DNA of 64,000 bases, from the NCBI RefSeq assembly GCF_018598555.1, contig NZ_JAHEWN010000003.1, forward strand, positions 186,001 to 250,000, given 5' to 3'. The stretch comes from Curtobacterium aurantiacum (GTDB taxonomy: Bacteria; Actinomycetota; Actinomycetes; Actinomycetales; Microbacteriaceae). Positions within the stretch are counted from its first letter, which is position 1. Every line of letters begins with the position of its first letter. The position numbers and the translations under genes were made by a program. Shown in pieces: positions 43,702-52,415 of the stretch. The notes below the pieces were generated by a model that saw only the letters and a list, made by a program, of their open reading frames with translations, did no database searches and was not told the DNA's origin.

Positions 43702-44394
43702 TCAGATCACCGAAGCGCCTGTCGACACCGCCATCCGCTTCCGAGCCAGGACGTCGTCGATACGGTGCGCACCGGTGATGAAGGCCGCTGCGTCGGGATC
43801 GATCGCTCCGGCGATCGCGACGATGTCGTCGCGGATGGCCGCCAACGGCGCGTTGTGGATGGGTTCGTGGTGAGCGAGCCGGTTCCGGAATCTCCGCACG
43901 GCATCGAGTCGCCGGTGCAGCTGCTTGCGTCGGACCGCCCCCAGGCCGGGGAACGCGTGCACGAGCCGGGGCTGCCAGAGCGTCGTCTCGTAGCTCCAGA
44001 ACGGGTCTCGGGGGATGCCCGCATCGGTGAGGCCGACCCAGAAACCGAAGCTCGTCGCAGCGACCACCTGATCCGGTTCGGGATCGGAGAAGCCCCGTCG
44101 ACGCAGGGTTCGAGTGACGTCGTCGACCGCTCTGCGTTCGCGTTCCAGCAGGTGCACTGCGGGGTCGTTCCACCAGTCGTCCCGACGCCCCCGGCGGAGT
44201 TCGTCGTGGAGGGCATTCCGGACGAACACTTCGAGGCAACCGACGGGACCCCAGAACGCCGACGCGATCTCTGAGTTCCAGGCGTAGAGCCGGGCAGCGA
44301 GGTCGGTACGGCCGTCGTAGCGAGCGGCGTAACGGCCGAAACGCGCTGCGCTGAGCAGCCTCGGGAGTGCCTGCAGCGTGGCTGGATCGATCAT
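43702..44394 (-). CDS. Abi-like HEPN protein, second copy in the window
   Basis: 230 residues from ATG 44394 (GAGGGG upstream). FWGPVGCLEVFVRNALHDEL, then TSFGFWVGLTD and a C-terminal RFRNRLAHHEPIHN define the short Abi-like group; R170...H175 is the HEPN R-x4-H motif, in the same RN..AHH context as the protein at 11525 (R227...H232). Predicted RNase toxin of an abortive-infection or toxin-antitoxin type system. Solitary gene; its leader contains a promoter and hairpin (44429-44505). Confidence 0.82.
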   Translation of the reverse strand: MIDPATLQALPRLLSAARFGRYAARYDGRTDLAARLYAWNSEIASAFWGPVGCLEVFVRNALHDELRRGRRDDWWNDPAVHLLERERRAVDDVTRTLRRRGFSDPEPDQVVAATSFGFWVGLTDAGIPRDPFWSYETTLWQPRLVHAFPGLGAVRRKQLHRRLDAVRRFRNRLAHHEPIHNAPLAAIRDDIVAIAGAIDPDAAAFITGAHRIDDVLARKRMAVSTGASVI

Positions 44395-44409
44395 CGCGCC
44401 CCTCGTCGC

Positions 44410-44470
44410 ACCCCTCTGACACAGCAATCGCCCCAGGAGTCCGGCGAGCCGAATGGTCCTGGGGCGTTAC
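44410..44470 (-). ncRNA. candidate hairpin leader RNA of the Abi-like gene, locus 2
   Basis: Minus-strand RNA predicted to start near 44470. CGCCCCAGGA and TCCTGGGGCG (44429-44466) form a perfect 10-bp stem with an 18-base loop, followed by GATTGCTGTGTC. At locus 1 the 9-bp stem is followed by CGATTTTCTTGTC. Both loops contain GCTCGCC or CGGCTCG. Likely an RNA partner or attenuator of the gene. Confidence 0.4.
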
Positions 44471-44476
44471 TCGATG

Positions 44477-44505
44477 AGCGTATCGAAGACGAGTCGGTAT
44501 ATCAA
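44477..44505 (-). promoter_or_regulatory. promoter of the Abi-like gene/leader, locus 2
   Basis: On the minus strand TTGATA (44505-44500) and TACGCT (44482-44477) are separated by exactly 17 bases, a good housekeeping-sigma promoter by eye. It is located 10 bases before the hairpin and unusually AT-rich for this window. Confidence 0.6.
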
Positions 44506-44512
44506 GTACCGG

Positions 44513-45181
44513 TCAGGTGCGCGACGTGTCCGGATCGGCCGGGTCGGACTCGTCCTGGTCACCGTCTGCGTCGTCGGGCTCGTCGGAGCCGACCGGGGTC
44601 GAGCCGACCGGGTGCTCGGCGAGCAGCTCGGCGAAGTCCTCGTCGAGCATCTGCTGCAGCCGGTCGTCGCGACCGATCTCGTAGTCGTCCGCCGGGCGCT
44701 GCGCCCACCCCAGCCGCCCCACGACGGTGGTGCCGATGTCGTCCCAGGCCCGGGCCCGGGCGGCGAGGACGATGCCGTCGACGAAGTGCTGGTCGTCGCG
44801 TCGTTTGTCGAGCATGGTGGCGAGCTGCTCGTACGTGGCCTCGCGCATCCGGAGCTTCAGGTCGTCGCCCCGCCGGTAGTCGTGCTGGTGGCGGGAGCGG
44901 CCCTTCTGCTTGCTCGAGGTGGACCGGATCGCGCGCATGCGTTCGGCGTCACCCCGCTGTTCCTCGGCCATGCGGTGGAGTTCCTGCCGCGTGGCCTCGG
45001 CGATGAGCGCGTGGTCGAAGTACCCCTGGTCGCGCAGGGCGTTCGTGATGATGCGGTTGGCCACCGCGATCGTGACGGCGGCCTTCGCGATGAGGAAGCC
45101 CTCGTCGACCGCCCGCTTCAGTTCGACCTGGCTGATGGGTCGATCGCGCACGTCGTGGTTGCGTCGTCCGAACAGGGCCAT
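44513..45181 (-). CDS. conserved-looking soluble protein of unknown function
   Basis: 222 residues. It starts MALFGRRNHDVRDRPISQVE, contains a charged helical middle (RQELHRMAEEQRGDAERMRA, then KGRSRHQHDYRRGDD) and ends in an Asp-rich, probably disordered tail. No catalytic motif or membrane segment is obvious. Monocistronic, ending just before the promoter of the Abi-like gene. Confidence 0.65.
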   Translation of the reverse strand: MALFGRRNHDVRDRPISQVELKRAVDEGFLIAKAAVTIAVANRIITNALRDQGYFDHALIAEATRQELHRMAEEQRGDAERMRAIRSTSSKQKGRSRHQHDYRRGDDLKLRMREATYEQLATMLDKRRDDQHFVDGIVLAARARAWDDIGTTVVGRLGWAQRPADDYEIGRDDRLQQMLDEDFAELLAEHPVGSTPVGSDEPDDADGDQDESDPADPDTSRT

Positions 45182-45235
45182 GCTCCGACGATACCGGCGA
45201 CCGGTGTCGGTCCGTCTGCACGAGGGCGGGCTGGC

Positions 45236-45781
45236 TCAGAGCAGCAGGCCGTAGACCGCCACGTCGACCCGCTCCGGTCCGAGCGGCAGGGCGCCGCGCA
45301 GGGTGCCCTCGTGCGCGAAGCCGAGCCGCTCGGCGAGCCCGCGGCTCCGGACGTTGTCGACGGCCGTCCGGATCTCCATGCGTGCCACGCCGCGCGCCCG
45401 GGCGACCCCGATCAGGACGGTGGCGGCCCGCCGGGCGACACCCCGGCCCTCCTGTCCGGCGTCCACCCAGTAGCCGAGCGATGCCTGTCCCAGGTACGGG
45501 TCGAACGTCAGCGAGGCCACCCCGACGATCCGGTCGTGGGCGCGGATGACGCAGGGCAGCGCGCGGTCCATCGCGAACTGGCCGAGCAGCCGCTCCGTGT
45601 GCAGGGCGATGGCCTCGCGGGTCTGGGGATCCCAGGCCCAGGGCTCCGCGGCCCGCAGACGATCGGTGTTGGCGTGCACCAGTGCGAGTACCTGGTCGAC
45701 CGTCGTCAGGTCGCGCAGCGTCAGCGCGTAGCCGTCACCGAGGTCGCGTCCGAACGTCGTCACCGTCCAGACACTAGGCAC
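45236..45781 (-). CDS. GNAT N-acetyltransferase (RimJ/RimL type)
   Basis: 181 residues. LGYWVDAGQEGRGVARRAA is the acetyl-CoA loop and NVRSRGLAERLGFAHEGTLR the RimJ/RimL C-terminal signature. Either GTG at 45781 or GTG at 45763 may be the start. It acetylates N-terminal or small-molecule amines; substrate unknown. Followed by the ABC exporter on the same strand but probably separate. Confidence 0.88.
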   Translation of the reverse strand: MPSVWTVTTFGRDLGDGYALTLRDLTTVDQVLALVHANTDRLRAAEPWAWDPQTREAIALHTERLLGQFAMDRALPCVIRAHDRIVGVASLTFDPYLGQASLGYWVDAGQEGRGVARRAATVLIGVARARGVARMEIRTAVDNVRSRGLAERLGFAHEGTLRGALPLGPERVDVAVYGLLL

Positions 45782-45790
45782 CCCTGCCTG

Positions 45791-47068
45791 TCACTCGTAC
45801 CGGAGCGCCTCGATCGGGTTCTGCCGTGCGGCTCGTCGTGCCGGCAGGGTGCCCGCCAGGAACGCGATGAACATCACGACGAGGATGATCGTCGCGACCG
45901 ATCCCGGCGCGAACTGCATGATCTGCAGCCCCGGCAGGTCCTTCAGCAGCGTGCCGGCCAGGACGTTCGAGATGCCCGTGCCGAGCAGGATCGCGGCCCC
46001 GGCCCCGATCGCGCTGCCGAGGAACCCGATGAACACCGCCTCGAGCGAGAACAGCGTGTAGACCTTGCCGCCGCCCATGCCCATCGCCTTCATCAGGCCG
46101 ATCTCGCGGGTGCGCTCCTGCACGCTCATGAGCAGGGTGTTGATGATGCCGAAGCCGGCGGCGATGAGGGCGATCACCGCGAAGGCGTTCAGGACCCCCA
46201 CGATGCCGCTGATGACCGTCTGGAACTGGCCGAGCTGGTCCTGGATGGTCTGGCCGAGGTACCCGTCGTCGGCCAGGGACTTCTTGACCGCGGTGACGGA
46301 GGCGTCGGAGTCGAGCGTCGCGGTGGCGCTTGCGTAGGACGTCGCGATCGAGTCGGGCTTGCCGATCTCCTGCGCGGCCTGCATGGCGTCGGTCAGTGCG
46401 GCGTTCGCCCCGGCTCCGCTGCCGAACAGCGACTCGTTCTGCACCCCGACGACCGTGGCGGTGAGCGTGTGCGCCTTGCCCTGGTAGTCGTCGACGGCGA
46501 AGGTGAGCTCCTTGCCCACGGCGGCGGAGGCGCTGCCGAGGCCCATGTTCTTCAGGTAGTCGGTCGGCAGCATCACCTGGTTGGTGTCGGTCTGGTCGTC
46601 GAGCTGCTTCCCGCTCGCCAGGTCGGCGTCGAGCTCCCCGGCGTTGGCCGTGAGCGAGACGACGTACTTGCCCTGGTCGCCGTACTCGGCGTACTTCGGC
46701 GCGAGCGCGACCGCGGGGCGGAGGCTCGTGATGCCGTCGGTCTTCTCGATGGCGTCGATGTCCGACTGCGACAGGTACGCGAACGACGCCGGCCCGCGGT
46801 CGACGCTCTGACCGGAGGCCTCGGGGTCGTACTCCGCCGGGCCGCTGTCGGTCGAGGTGCTGTCCACGGCCTTCGTGACGACGAGGGTGCCGTCGTCACC
46901 GATCGAGGAGACCTGGCTGTCGATGTAGTTGCTGACGCCCGTGCCGATGGCCGAGGTGAGCGTGATCGTGAACGCGCCGATGAAGATCGCGATGACCGTC
47001 AGGGTGGTGCGCAGCTTCGAGCGGAAGGTGTTGGCGACCGCGGTGCGCAGGAGGTCGAGGACGTTCAT
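45791..47068 (-). CDS. MacB-like ABC transporter permease
   Basis: 425 residues. N-terminal helix (LRTTLTVIAIFIGAFTITL), a large extracytoplasmic MacB-PCD domain (about 45-275) and three C-terminal helices with the FtsX motif QERTREIGLMKAMGMGGGKV. It ends ARRAARQNPIEALRYE, the standard coupling terminus. It mechanically exports lipoproteins, peptides or antibiotics rather than forming a channel. ATGA overlap with the ATPase gene. Confidence 0.92.
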   Translation of the reverse strand: MNVLDLLRTAVANTFRSKLRTTLTVIAIFIGAFTITLTSAIGTGVSNYIDSQVSSIGDDGTLVVTKAVDSTSTDSGPAEYDPEASGQSVDRGPASFAYLSQSDIDAIEKTDGITSLRPAVALAPKYAEYGDQGKYVVSLTANAGELDADLASGKQLDDQTDTNQVMLPTDYLKNMGLGSASAAVGKELTFAVDDYQGKAHTLTATVVGVQNESLFGSGAGANAALTDAMQAAQEIGKPDSIATSYASATATLDSDASVTAVKKSLADDGYLGQTIQDQLGQFQTVISGIVGVLNAFAVIALIAAGFGIINTLLMSVQERTREIGLMKAMGMGGGKVYTLFSLEAVFIGFLGSAIGAGAAILLGTGISNVLAGTLLKDLPGLQIMQFAPGSVATIILVVMFIAFLAGTLPARRAARQNPIEALRYE

Positions 47069-47793
47069 GCGGAGTGCCTTCCGTGGGTGGCCGGCGCGTC
47101 GACCGCGTCGTCCGAGCCGCCGACGATCAGGCCGTCGCGGACGTTCACGCTGCGGTCGCAACGTGCGGCGAGCTCTTCGTCGTGCGTGACCACGACGAGC
47201 GTGATCCCCCGCTCGCGCTGCAGCCCGAACAGCATGTCCTCGACCACCTGCCCGGTGTTCGTGTCGAGGTTGCCGGTCGGCTCGTCGGCGAAGATCACGC
47301 TCGGCTCGCCGACCAGTGCCCGGGCGATGACCACGCGCTGCTTCTGCCCACCGGACAGGTCGTTCGCGTCGTTCTTCGCCTTGTCGGCCAGGCCGAGGGC
47401 GTCGAGCGCCGCCATGCCCCGGCGCTTCCGCTCGGCGCCGGAGACGCCGGCGATCTTGAGCGGGAGCACGACGTTGTCGAGCACCGAGGTCTTCGGCGTC
47501 AGGAAGAACTGCTGGAACACGAACCCGAAGGTGCTGTTGCGCGTGCGGTTCACCTGTCGCGCGCCCAGCGTCGCCGCGTCGGTGCCGTCGAGCAGCACCT
47601 GCCCGGCCGACGGCTTGTCCAGCAGCGCCAGCAGGTGCATGAGCGTCGACTTGCCGGAGCCGGACTTGCCGACGATGGCCAGGCTCTCGCCCTGGTGCAC
47701 CGCCAGCGACACCCCCTTGAGGGCGTCGAACCGCGTTGCGCCGCGGCCGTAGGTCCTGGCGAGGTCACGGGCCTCGAGCACGGGAGTGGTCAT
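47065..47793 (-). CDS. ABC transporter ATP-binding protein (LolD/MacB type)
   Basis: 242 residues. Walker A GKSGSGKST, signature LSGGQKQRVVIARAL, Walker B VIFADEPTGNLD and H-loop VTHDEEL are all intact. It powers the permease downstream, with which it overlaps. Divergent from a TetR gene 80 bases away, which is the likely regulator. Confidence 0.94.
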   Translation of the reverse strand: MTTPVLEARDLARTYGRGATRFDALKGVSLAVHQGESLAIVGKSGSGKSTLMHLLALLDKPSAGQVLLDGTDAATLGARQVNRTRNSTFGFVFQQFFLTPKTSVLDNVVLPLKIAGVSGAERKRRGMAALDALGLADKAKNDANDLSGGQKQRVVIARALVGEPSVIFADEPTGNLDTNTGQVVEDMLFGLQRERGITLVVVTHDEELAARCDRSVNVRDGLIVGGSDDAVDAPATHGRHSA

Positions 47794-47873
47794 GGGTTCA
47801 CCGTAGTGTCCGGTGCACGACTGCAAGTTTGCGTTTGCCGTAGATCATGTGACGTTCCGGTTACAGTCGGGCC

Positions 47874-48503
47874 ATGCCCGACTCCGCGACGCCGTCAGAA
47901 CTCGGTCTCCGTGACCGCAAGCGCATCGAGACCCGCAACCGCATCGCCGAGGCGGCTCGGTCCCTGGCCCTCGAGCAGGGCGTCGACGGCACCACGATCG
48001 AGCAGATCGCCGCGCGGGCCGACGTCTCCCCGCGGACGTTCTTCAACTACTTCGAGAGCAAGGAGGACGCGGTCCTCGGGCACACCGAGCTCGACCTCGA
48101 TCCCGCCACCCTCGAGGCGCACCTGGCAGCCGTCGCGGGCGAACCGGCGGCGCAGGCCGTGGTCGACCTGGCGTTCCTGGTGTTCGGGTCGTCGTTCGGT
48201 GACGAGCACGAGCGACTCGAGCGCAAGGAGGTCATCGTGCGGTTCCCCCAGCTGATGCGGCGGCAGGTGGCGCGGATGACCACGGTCGCCGAGGCGATGA
48301 CCGGCGCGGTGCGCACCATCCTCGAGCGCGACCCGGCCTGGGGCCCCGAGGCCGCGACCCCGCAGGCGGCGGAGATGCTGCTCGGTATGTGCATGACGGG
48401 GCTGCGGAGCTCGGCCCGGCACGAGGGGTCCGACCCGGAGCAGGTGCGGGCCGCGGTGGTCGCGTCGATCCGCGACACGGCAGCGCGCATCGCCGCGGCC
48501 TGA
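47874..48503 (+). CDS. TetR-family regulator
   Basis: 209 residues. The N-terminal HTH is TIEQIAARADVSPRTFFNYF, of the multidrug-type TetR group; the C-terminal ligand domain is divergent. It lies opposite the ABC exporter and probably represses it until an inducer binds. The 106-bp element begins 13 bases after its stop. Confidence 0.92.
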   Translation: MPDSATPSELGLRDRKRIETRNRIAEAARSLALEQGVDGTTIEQIAARADVSPRTFFNYFESKEDAVLGHTELDLDPATLEAHLAAVAGEPAAQAVVDLAFLVFGSSFGDEHERLERKEVIVRFPQLMRRQVARMTTVAEAMTGAVRTILERDPAWGPEAATPQAAEMLLGMCMTGLRSSARHEGSDPEQVRAAVVASIRDTAARIAAA

Positions 48504-48516
48504 GACGCGACCACGA

Positions 48517-48622
48517 ACGGACGGGAGGTGGGCCCCACCAGCCAGTACCGGCACACCGCGCCAGCGGGGTGACGGCCGTGCCTGGAGGGACGGTGCCGGC
48601 TGGCACCGCGCCTCCCGTCCGT
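48517..48622. repeat. 106-bp structured element, copy A
   Basis: Ends are perfect 12-bp inverted repeats ACGGACGGGAGG/CCTCCCGTCCGT. The interior has nested palindromes: GGTGG/CCACC, GCCAGTACCGGC, CACCGC/GCGGGGTG and GGTGCC/GGCACC. Copy B (60333-60438) is the same length and differs at 5 positions. It lies between the convergent TetR and osmoprotectant-operon stops. Ten further bases upstream (CGCGACCAC plus one) are also shared, so the element may begin there. Confidence 0.9.
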
Positions 48623-48643
48623 CGGTGGGTGCGTCGAGAACGG

Positions 48644-49669
48644 TCAGGGCTTCGTGATGAAGCCCTCCTTCACCATCCAGTCGAAGGCGACGTCGGCCGG
48701 CTCACGCCCCTCGACGTCGACCTGGCGGTTCAGCTCCTGCAGCACGGCGTCGGTGAGCTTCGGCGAGATCTGGTCGTAGATCCCCTCGAGCTGCGGGTAC
48801 TCCTTGAGCGTCTCCGAGTCGATGACCGGAGCGACGTTGTACGCCGGGAAGAAGCCCTGGTCGTCGTCGAGCACCGTCAGCCCGAGCGACTTGATGCGGC
48901 CGTCGGTCGTGAAGACCTCGCCGAAGTTGCACTTGCCGCGATCGGTGGCCGTGTAGACCGTGCCGGTGTCGAGGATGCTGACGTTGCGGCTCGGCACCCC
49001 GTTCGCGCCCGATCCACCGAGCTCCAAGCCGTACTTCTTGAGCATCGGCTTGAAGCCGTCGGCACGCGAGTTGAACTCCGACTCGACACAGAACGTGCGC
49101 TGGTCGACCGGCAGCTTCGTGATGTCGGAGAGCGTCTTGACGTCCCCGAGCTCCTTGACCGCTTCGTCGCGGACCGCGAACGCGTAGGTGTTGTTCATCG
49201 GCGCCGGATTGAGCCAGGTCAGCCCGTTGCCGGCGTCCTCCTTCTTCACCGCCGTCCACTGCTCGGTCTTGTCCGGGATCCCCTCCGCGTGGCCCATGAA
49301 GGTCAGCCAGGCGGTGCCGGTGTACTCGTACGTGAAGTCGGCCGCGTGTGAGGTCATGAGCTCACGGACCGCGACGCTGCCGGGCACGTTCGTCTCGTCG
49401 GTGACGTCGAACCCGGCGGCCTTGGCGGCGAGCACGGCGATCTTGCCGAGCACGAGCTGCTCAGTGAAGTTCTTCGACGTCACGGTGATGTGTGCGTCGG
49501 CCGGCAGGTCGTCGATGCGCTGGATGGAGCCGGCACCGGCCTCCGGCACGAACGAGGTGGCGGGCTGCAGGCCGCAGCCGGTCAGGACGAGGGCGGTGGC
49601 ACCGGCGACGAACGCGGCGGCTCCGACCCGGGTGCGGGTGCGGCGGGTGCTGCGGGTGCGGCGGGTCAT
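48644..49669 (-). CDS. osmoprotectant (glycine betaine/choline) ABC substrate-binding lipoprotein
   Basis: 341 residues. A run of Arg/Thr (MTRRTRSTRRTRTR, from a short DNA repeat) precedes a hydrophobic signal and lipobox VLTGCGLQ. ITVTSKNFTEQLVLGKIAVL and YEYTGTAWLTFMGH are typical of the OpuAC/ChoX-type QAT family. Last gene of the operon; start overlaps the permease stop (ATGA). Ligand specificity within compatible solutes is not resolved. Confidence 0.9.
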   Translation of the reverse strand: MTRRTRSTRRTRTRVGAAAFVAGATALVLTGCGLQPATSFVPEAGAGSIQRIDDLPADAHITVTSKNFTEQLVLGKIAVLAAKAAGFDVTDETNVPGSVAVRELMTSHAADFTYEYTGTAWLTFMGHAEGIPDKTEQWTAVKKEDAGNGLTWLNPAPMNNTYAFAVRDEAVKELGDVKTLSDITKLPVDQRTFCVESEFNSRADGFKPMLKKYGLELGGSGANGVPSRNVSILDTGTVYTATDRGKCNFGEVFTTDGRIKSLGLTVLDDDQGFFPAYNVAPVIDSETLKEYPQLEGIYDQISPKLTDAVLQELNRQVDVEGREPADVAFDWMVKEGFITKP

Positions 49670-50430
49670 CGGAGTCCCTTCGGTCGTGCGACCGTCTCGA
49701 CCACGCGGCCGAGCCAGTCGATGGAGAGGGCGAGCAGGGCCACCAGGAGCGCCCCGGCGATGAGCACCTTCGGCAGGAACAGCGTCACGCCCGTGGTGAT
49801 GAGCAGGCCGAGGCCACCCGCACCGACGAAGGTGGCGAGGCTCGCCGTGCCGACGAGCAGCACCAGTGCGGTCCGGATGCCCGAGAGCATCACGGGCACC
49901 GCGAGCGGCAGTTCGACGCGCATCAGCACGCTGAAGGCGCTCATGCCCATGCCCCGACCGGCCTCGACCAGCCGCGCGTCGACGCTCTGCACGCCGATCA
50001 TGGTGTTCCGGAGGACCGGCAGGATCGCGTAGAGCACGAGCGCGATGACGGCCGACGAGCTGTTCAGGCCGAGCCAGGCGGCGAGCAGCACGATGAGGCC
50101 GACGGCCGGGGCCGCCTGCCCGAAGTTCGCGACGGCGAGGACGTACGGGCTCGCCCGGCGCAGCGGCCCGCGGGTGAGGACGACACCGAGCGGGATGCCG
50201 ATCAGGAGCACCAGGACCGTCGACTGGAGCGTCAGCACGAGGTGCTGGCCGGTCAGGGCGAGGATGTCCGCCGGGTTGAGCGTCGTGCGCTCCGTCGGGG
50301 TCAGGTCCGCCGTCGCGAGCCACACCGCGAAGCCGCCCAGGACGACCAGGATCGCGATCGGCTGGAACAGCAGGCCCTTCCACGAGGTGCTCGCGCCGGT
50401 GGCGGGGCCGGCGACGGCGACTGCGCTCAC
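49666..50430 (-). CDS. osmoprotectant ABC transporter permease 2
   Basis: 254 residues from a GTG overlapping the ATPase stop. Five to six helices with the BPD motif VEAGRGMGMSAFSVLMRVEL. Forms the OpuC-type channel with the permease at 51685. Both permeases have related sequences (VES/VEAGRGIGMxxFrxLLxVELP). Confidence 0.92.
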   Translation of the reverse strand: MSAVAVAGPATGASTSWKGLLFQPIAILVVLGGFAVWLATADLTPTERTTLNPADILALTGQHLVLTLQSTVLVLLIGIPLGVVLTRGPLRRASPYVLAVANFGQAAPAVGLIVLLAAWLGLNSSSAVIALVLYAILPVLRNTMIGVQSVDARLVEAGRGMGMSAFSVLMRVELPLAVPVMLSGIRTALVLLVGTASLATFVGAGGLGLLITTGVTLFLPKVLIAGALLVALLALSIDWLGRVVETVARPKGLR

Positions 50431-51698
50431 AGGTCTTCTCCGGTTGGCATCGCCGACACCGGCGACGACGGCATGGTCTCGATCGGGTTCGTGTTCGTGC
50501 CGACCGGCGTGTAGGCCTGGTCACCGGCGGCGGTCGCGCGGGAGCGGGTGATCGCCTCCATCACGGTCTCGACGGTGATGACCCCGCGGAAGGCGTCACG
50601 ACGACCGGTGACCAGTGCGGCGCCGGCGCTCGAGACGAGCATGGTGTCGAGCGCGTCGTTGAGGGTCGCGGCCTCGCCCACGACGGGCAGGCCGGGCTCG
50701 ACGCCGTCGGGGATGCGGTCGAGGCGCTCGAGCTGGCGGCGCGAGGGCCACCCGATCGGACGCTGGCGGTGGTCGACGACGACGGCGTGCTGGTGCCCGC
50801 CGGCCTCGTTCATCCGCTGCAGCACGGCCTTGACCTCTTCGCCCGGGGAGCAGGTCACAGCGGACTCGACCTCGACGTCGCGCACGCGGTTCAGCGTGAG
50901 CTGCTTCAGGCCGGCGCCGGAACCGATGAAGTTCTCGACGAACTCGTTCGCCGGCTCGGCCAGGATCCGCTCGGGGGTGTCGTACTGCACGATGTGTGCG
51001 CCCTCGGTGAAGATGACGATCCAGTCGCCGAGCTTCACGGCCTCGTCGAAGTCGTGCGTGACGATGACGATCGTCTTGTGCAGCTCCTCCTGGATGCGCA
51101 GGAGCTCGTCCTGCAGGCGCTGGCGGGTGATCGGGTCGACGGCGCCGAACGGCTCGTCCATGAGCAGGACGGGCGGGTCCGCCGCAAGCGCACGGGCCAC
51201 GCCGACGCGCTGCTGCTGCCCACCGGAGAGTTCGCGGGGGAACCGGTCGCGGTAGGTGTCGGGGTCGAGCGAGACCAGGTCGAGCAGCTCGTCGACGCGC
51301 GCCGCGATCTTCTCCTTCGACCAGCCGAGCATCTTCGGCACGATCGCGATGTTCGCCGCGACCGTCATGTGCGGGAAGAGACCGCCGGCCTGGATCACGT
51401 AGCCCATGCGGCGGCGGAGCTCGTCGCCGTCGATGCCCGTGACGTCGTCGTCGCCGACGACGATCCGGCCCTGCGTGGGCTCGATCAGGCGGTTGATCAT
51501 CTTGAGGGTCGTCGTCTTGCCGCAACCGGATGGGCCGACGAGCATGACGATCTTGCCGGCCGGGATCTCGAGCGTGATGCCGTCGACGGCGGGCTTCGAC
51601 TGCCCGGGGTACCGCTTCGTGACCTCGTCGAGCAGGATGCTGCGTCCGGTGACGTCCCCGTCGGGCGCGGTGGTGGTGGCGGAGTCAGTGCTGGACAC
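50427..51698 (-). CDS. osmoprotectant ABC transporter ATP-binding protein with CBS domains
   Basis: 423 residues from a GTG. Walker A GPSGCGKTTT, signature LSGGQQQRVGVARAL, Walker B VLLMDEPFGAVD and VTHDFDEAV. The C-terminal 150 residues form two CBS domains, the ionic-strength sensor of OpuA-type systems, which gate transport with osmolarity. The unusual linker DHRQRPIGWPSRRQL lies between them. Confidence 0.93.
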   Translation of the reverse strand: MSSTDSATTTAPDGDVTGRSILLDEVTKRYPGQSKPAVDGITLEIPAGKIVMLVGPSGCGKTTTLKMINRLIEPTQGRIVVGDDDVTGIDGDELRRRMGYVIQAGGLFPHMTVAANIAIVPKMLGWSKEKIAARVDELLDLVSLDPDTYRDRFPRELSGGQQQRVGVARALAADPPVLLMDEPFGAVDPITRQRLQDELLRIQEELHKTIVIVTHDFDEAVKLGDWIVIFTEGAHIVQYDTPERILAEPANEFVENFIGSGAGLKQLTLNRVRDVEVESAVTCSPGEEVKAVLQRMNEAGGHQHAVVVDHRQRPIGWPSRRQLERLDRIPDGVEPGLPVVGEAATLNDALDTMLVSSAGAALVTGRRDAFRGVITVETVMEAITRSRATAAGDQAYTPVGTNTNPIETMPSSPVSAMPTGEDL

Positions 51699-52332
51699 GG
51701 ATACCTCTCGAGATGGTCAGGCGGCCGAGGCCGAGGAGGAGCAGGTCGAGGACGAGGGCGAGCAGGACGACGCCGACCACCCCGACCACGACGGAGGACA
51801 GCGCGTTGGCGCCGCCGAGGCGGGAGAGCCCGGAGAAGATGAAGCCGCCGAGTCCCGGGCCGAGCGCGTAGGCGGCGATGGCGGCGATGCCCATCACCAT
51901 CTGCGCGGACACACGGACGCCGCTGAGGATGATCGGCCACGCCATCGGCAGTTCGACCTGCAGCAGGGTGCGGAACCGGCCCATGCCGATGCCGCGCGCC
52001 GACTCGACGACGGCAGGCGGGATCTCGGCGAGGCCGACGACCGCGTTGCGCAGGATCGGCAGCGCGGCGAAGAAGACGACCGTCACGACCGACGGCAGGA
52101 CGCCGAAGCCGAGCGGGACGATGAGCAGGCCGATGACCGCGAAGGACGGCAGGGTGAGGCCGATGGCGGACACCCCGTTCGCGACCGAGGTCAGGCGGGG
52201 GCTGCGGTAGACGAGTGTGGCGAGCACCACGGCGATGACCGTGGCGAGGACGACGCACTGGACGACCAGTGAGAAGTGCTGCCACGATGCGAACCAGATC
52301 TGGTTCCATCGCTCCACGACGTACTGGAACAC
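51685..52332 (-). CDS. osmoprotectant ABC transporter permease 1
   Basis: 215 residues from a GTG at 52332 (GGAAGGGGAG upstream); an upstream extension to 52404 would run into the promoter. Motif VESARGIGMGRFRTLLQVEL. Overlaps the ATPase gene by 14 bases. First gene of the operon. Confidence 0.9.
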   Translation of the reverse strand: MFQYVVERWNQIWFASWQHFSLVVQCVVLATVIAVVLATLVYRSPRLTSVANGVSAIGLTLPSFAVIGLLIVPLGFGVLPSVVTVVFFAALPILRNAVVGLAEIPPAVVESARGIGMGRFRTLLQVELPMAWPIILSGVRVSAQMVMGIAAIAAYALGPGLGGFIFSGLSRLGGANALSSVVVGVVGVVLLALVLDLLLLGLGRLTISRGIRVQH

Positions 52333-52415
52333 GGGTGGGCGCTCCCCTTCCGGTCGGCTGAACTGCCCACAGATCGGGGCACGAGCTCGGCCAAAGCTAT
52401 GCAACAGCTGGACCG

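Noticed and set aside
44453..47752. Long open plus-strand frame of about 1100 codons
   Set aside because: Antisense to five genes with clear motifs (GNAT, MacB permease, ATPase); open only because of high GC. No family features.
49620..49669. Short DNA repeat (GCGGGTGC units) considered as a repeat element
   Set aside because: It simply encodes the Arg/Thr-rich signal-peptide start of the osmoprotectant-binding protein.
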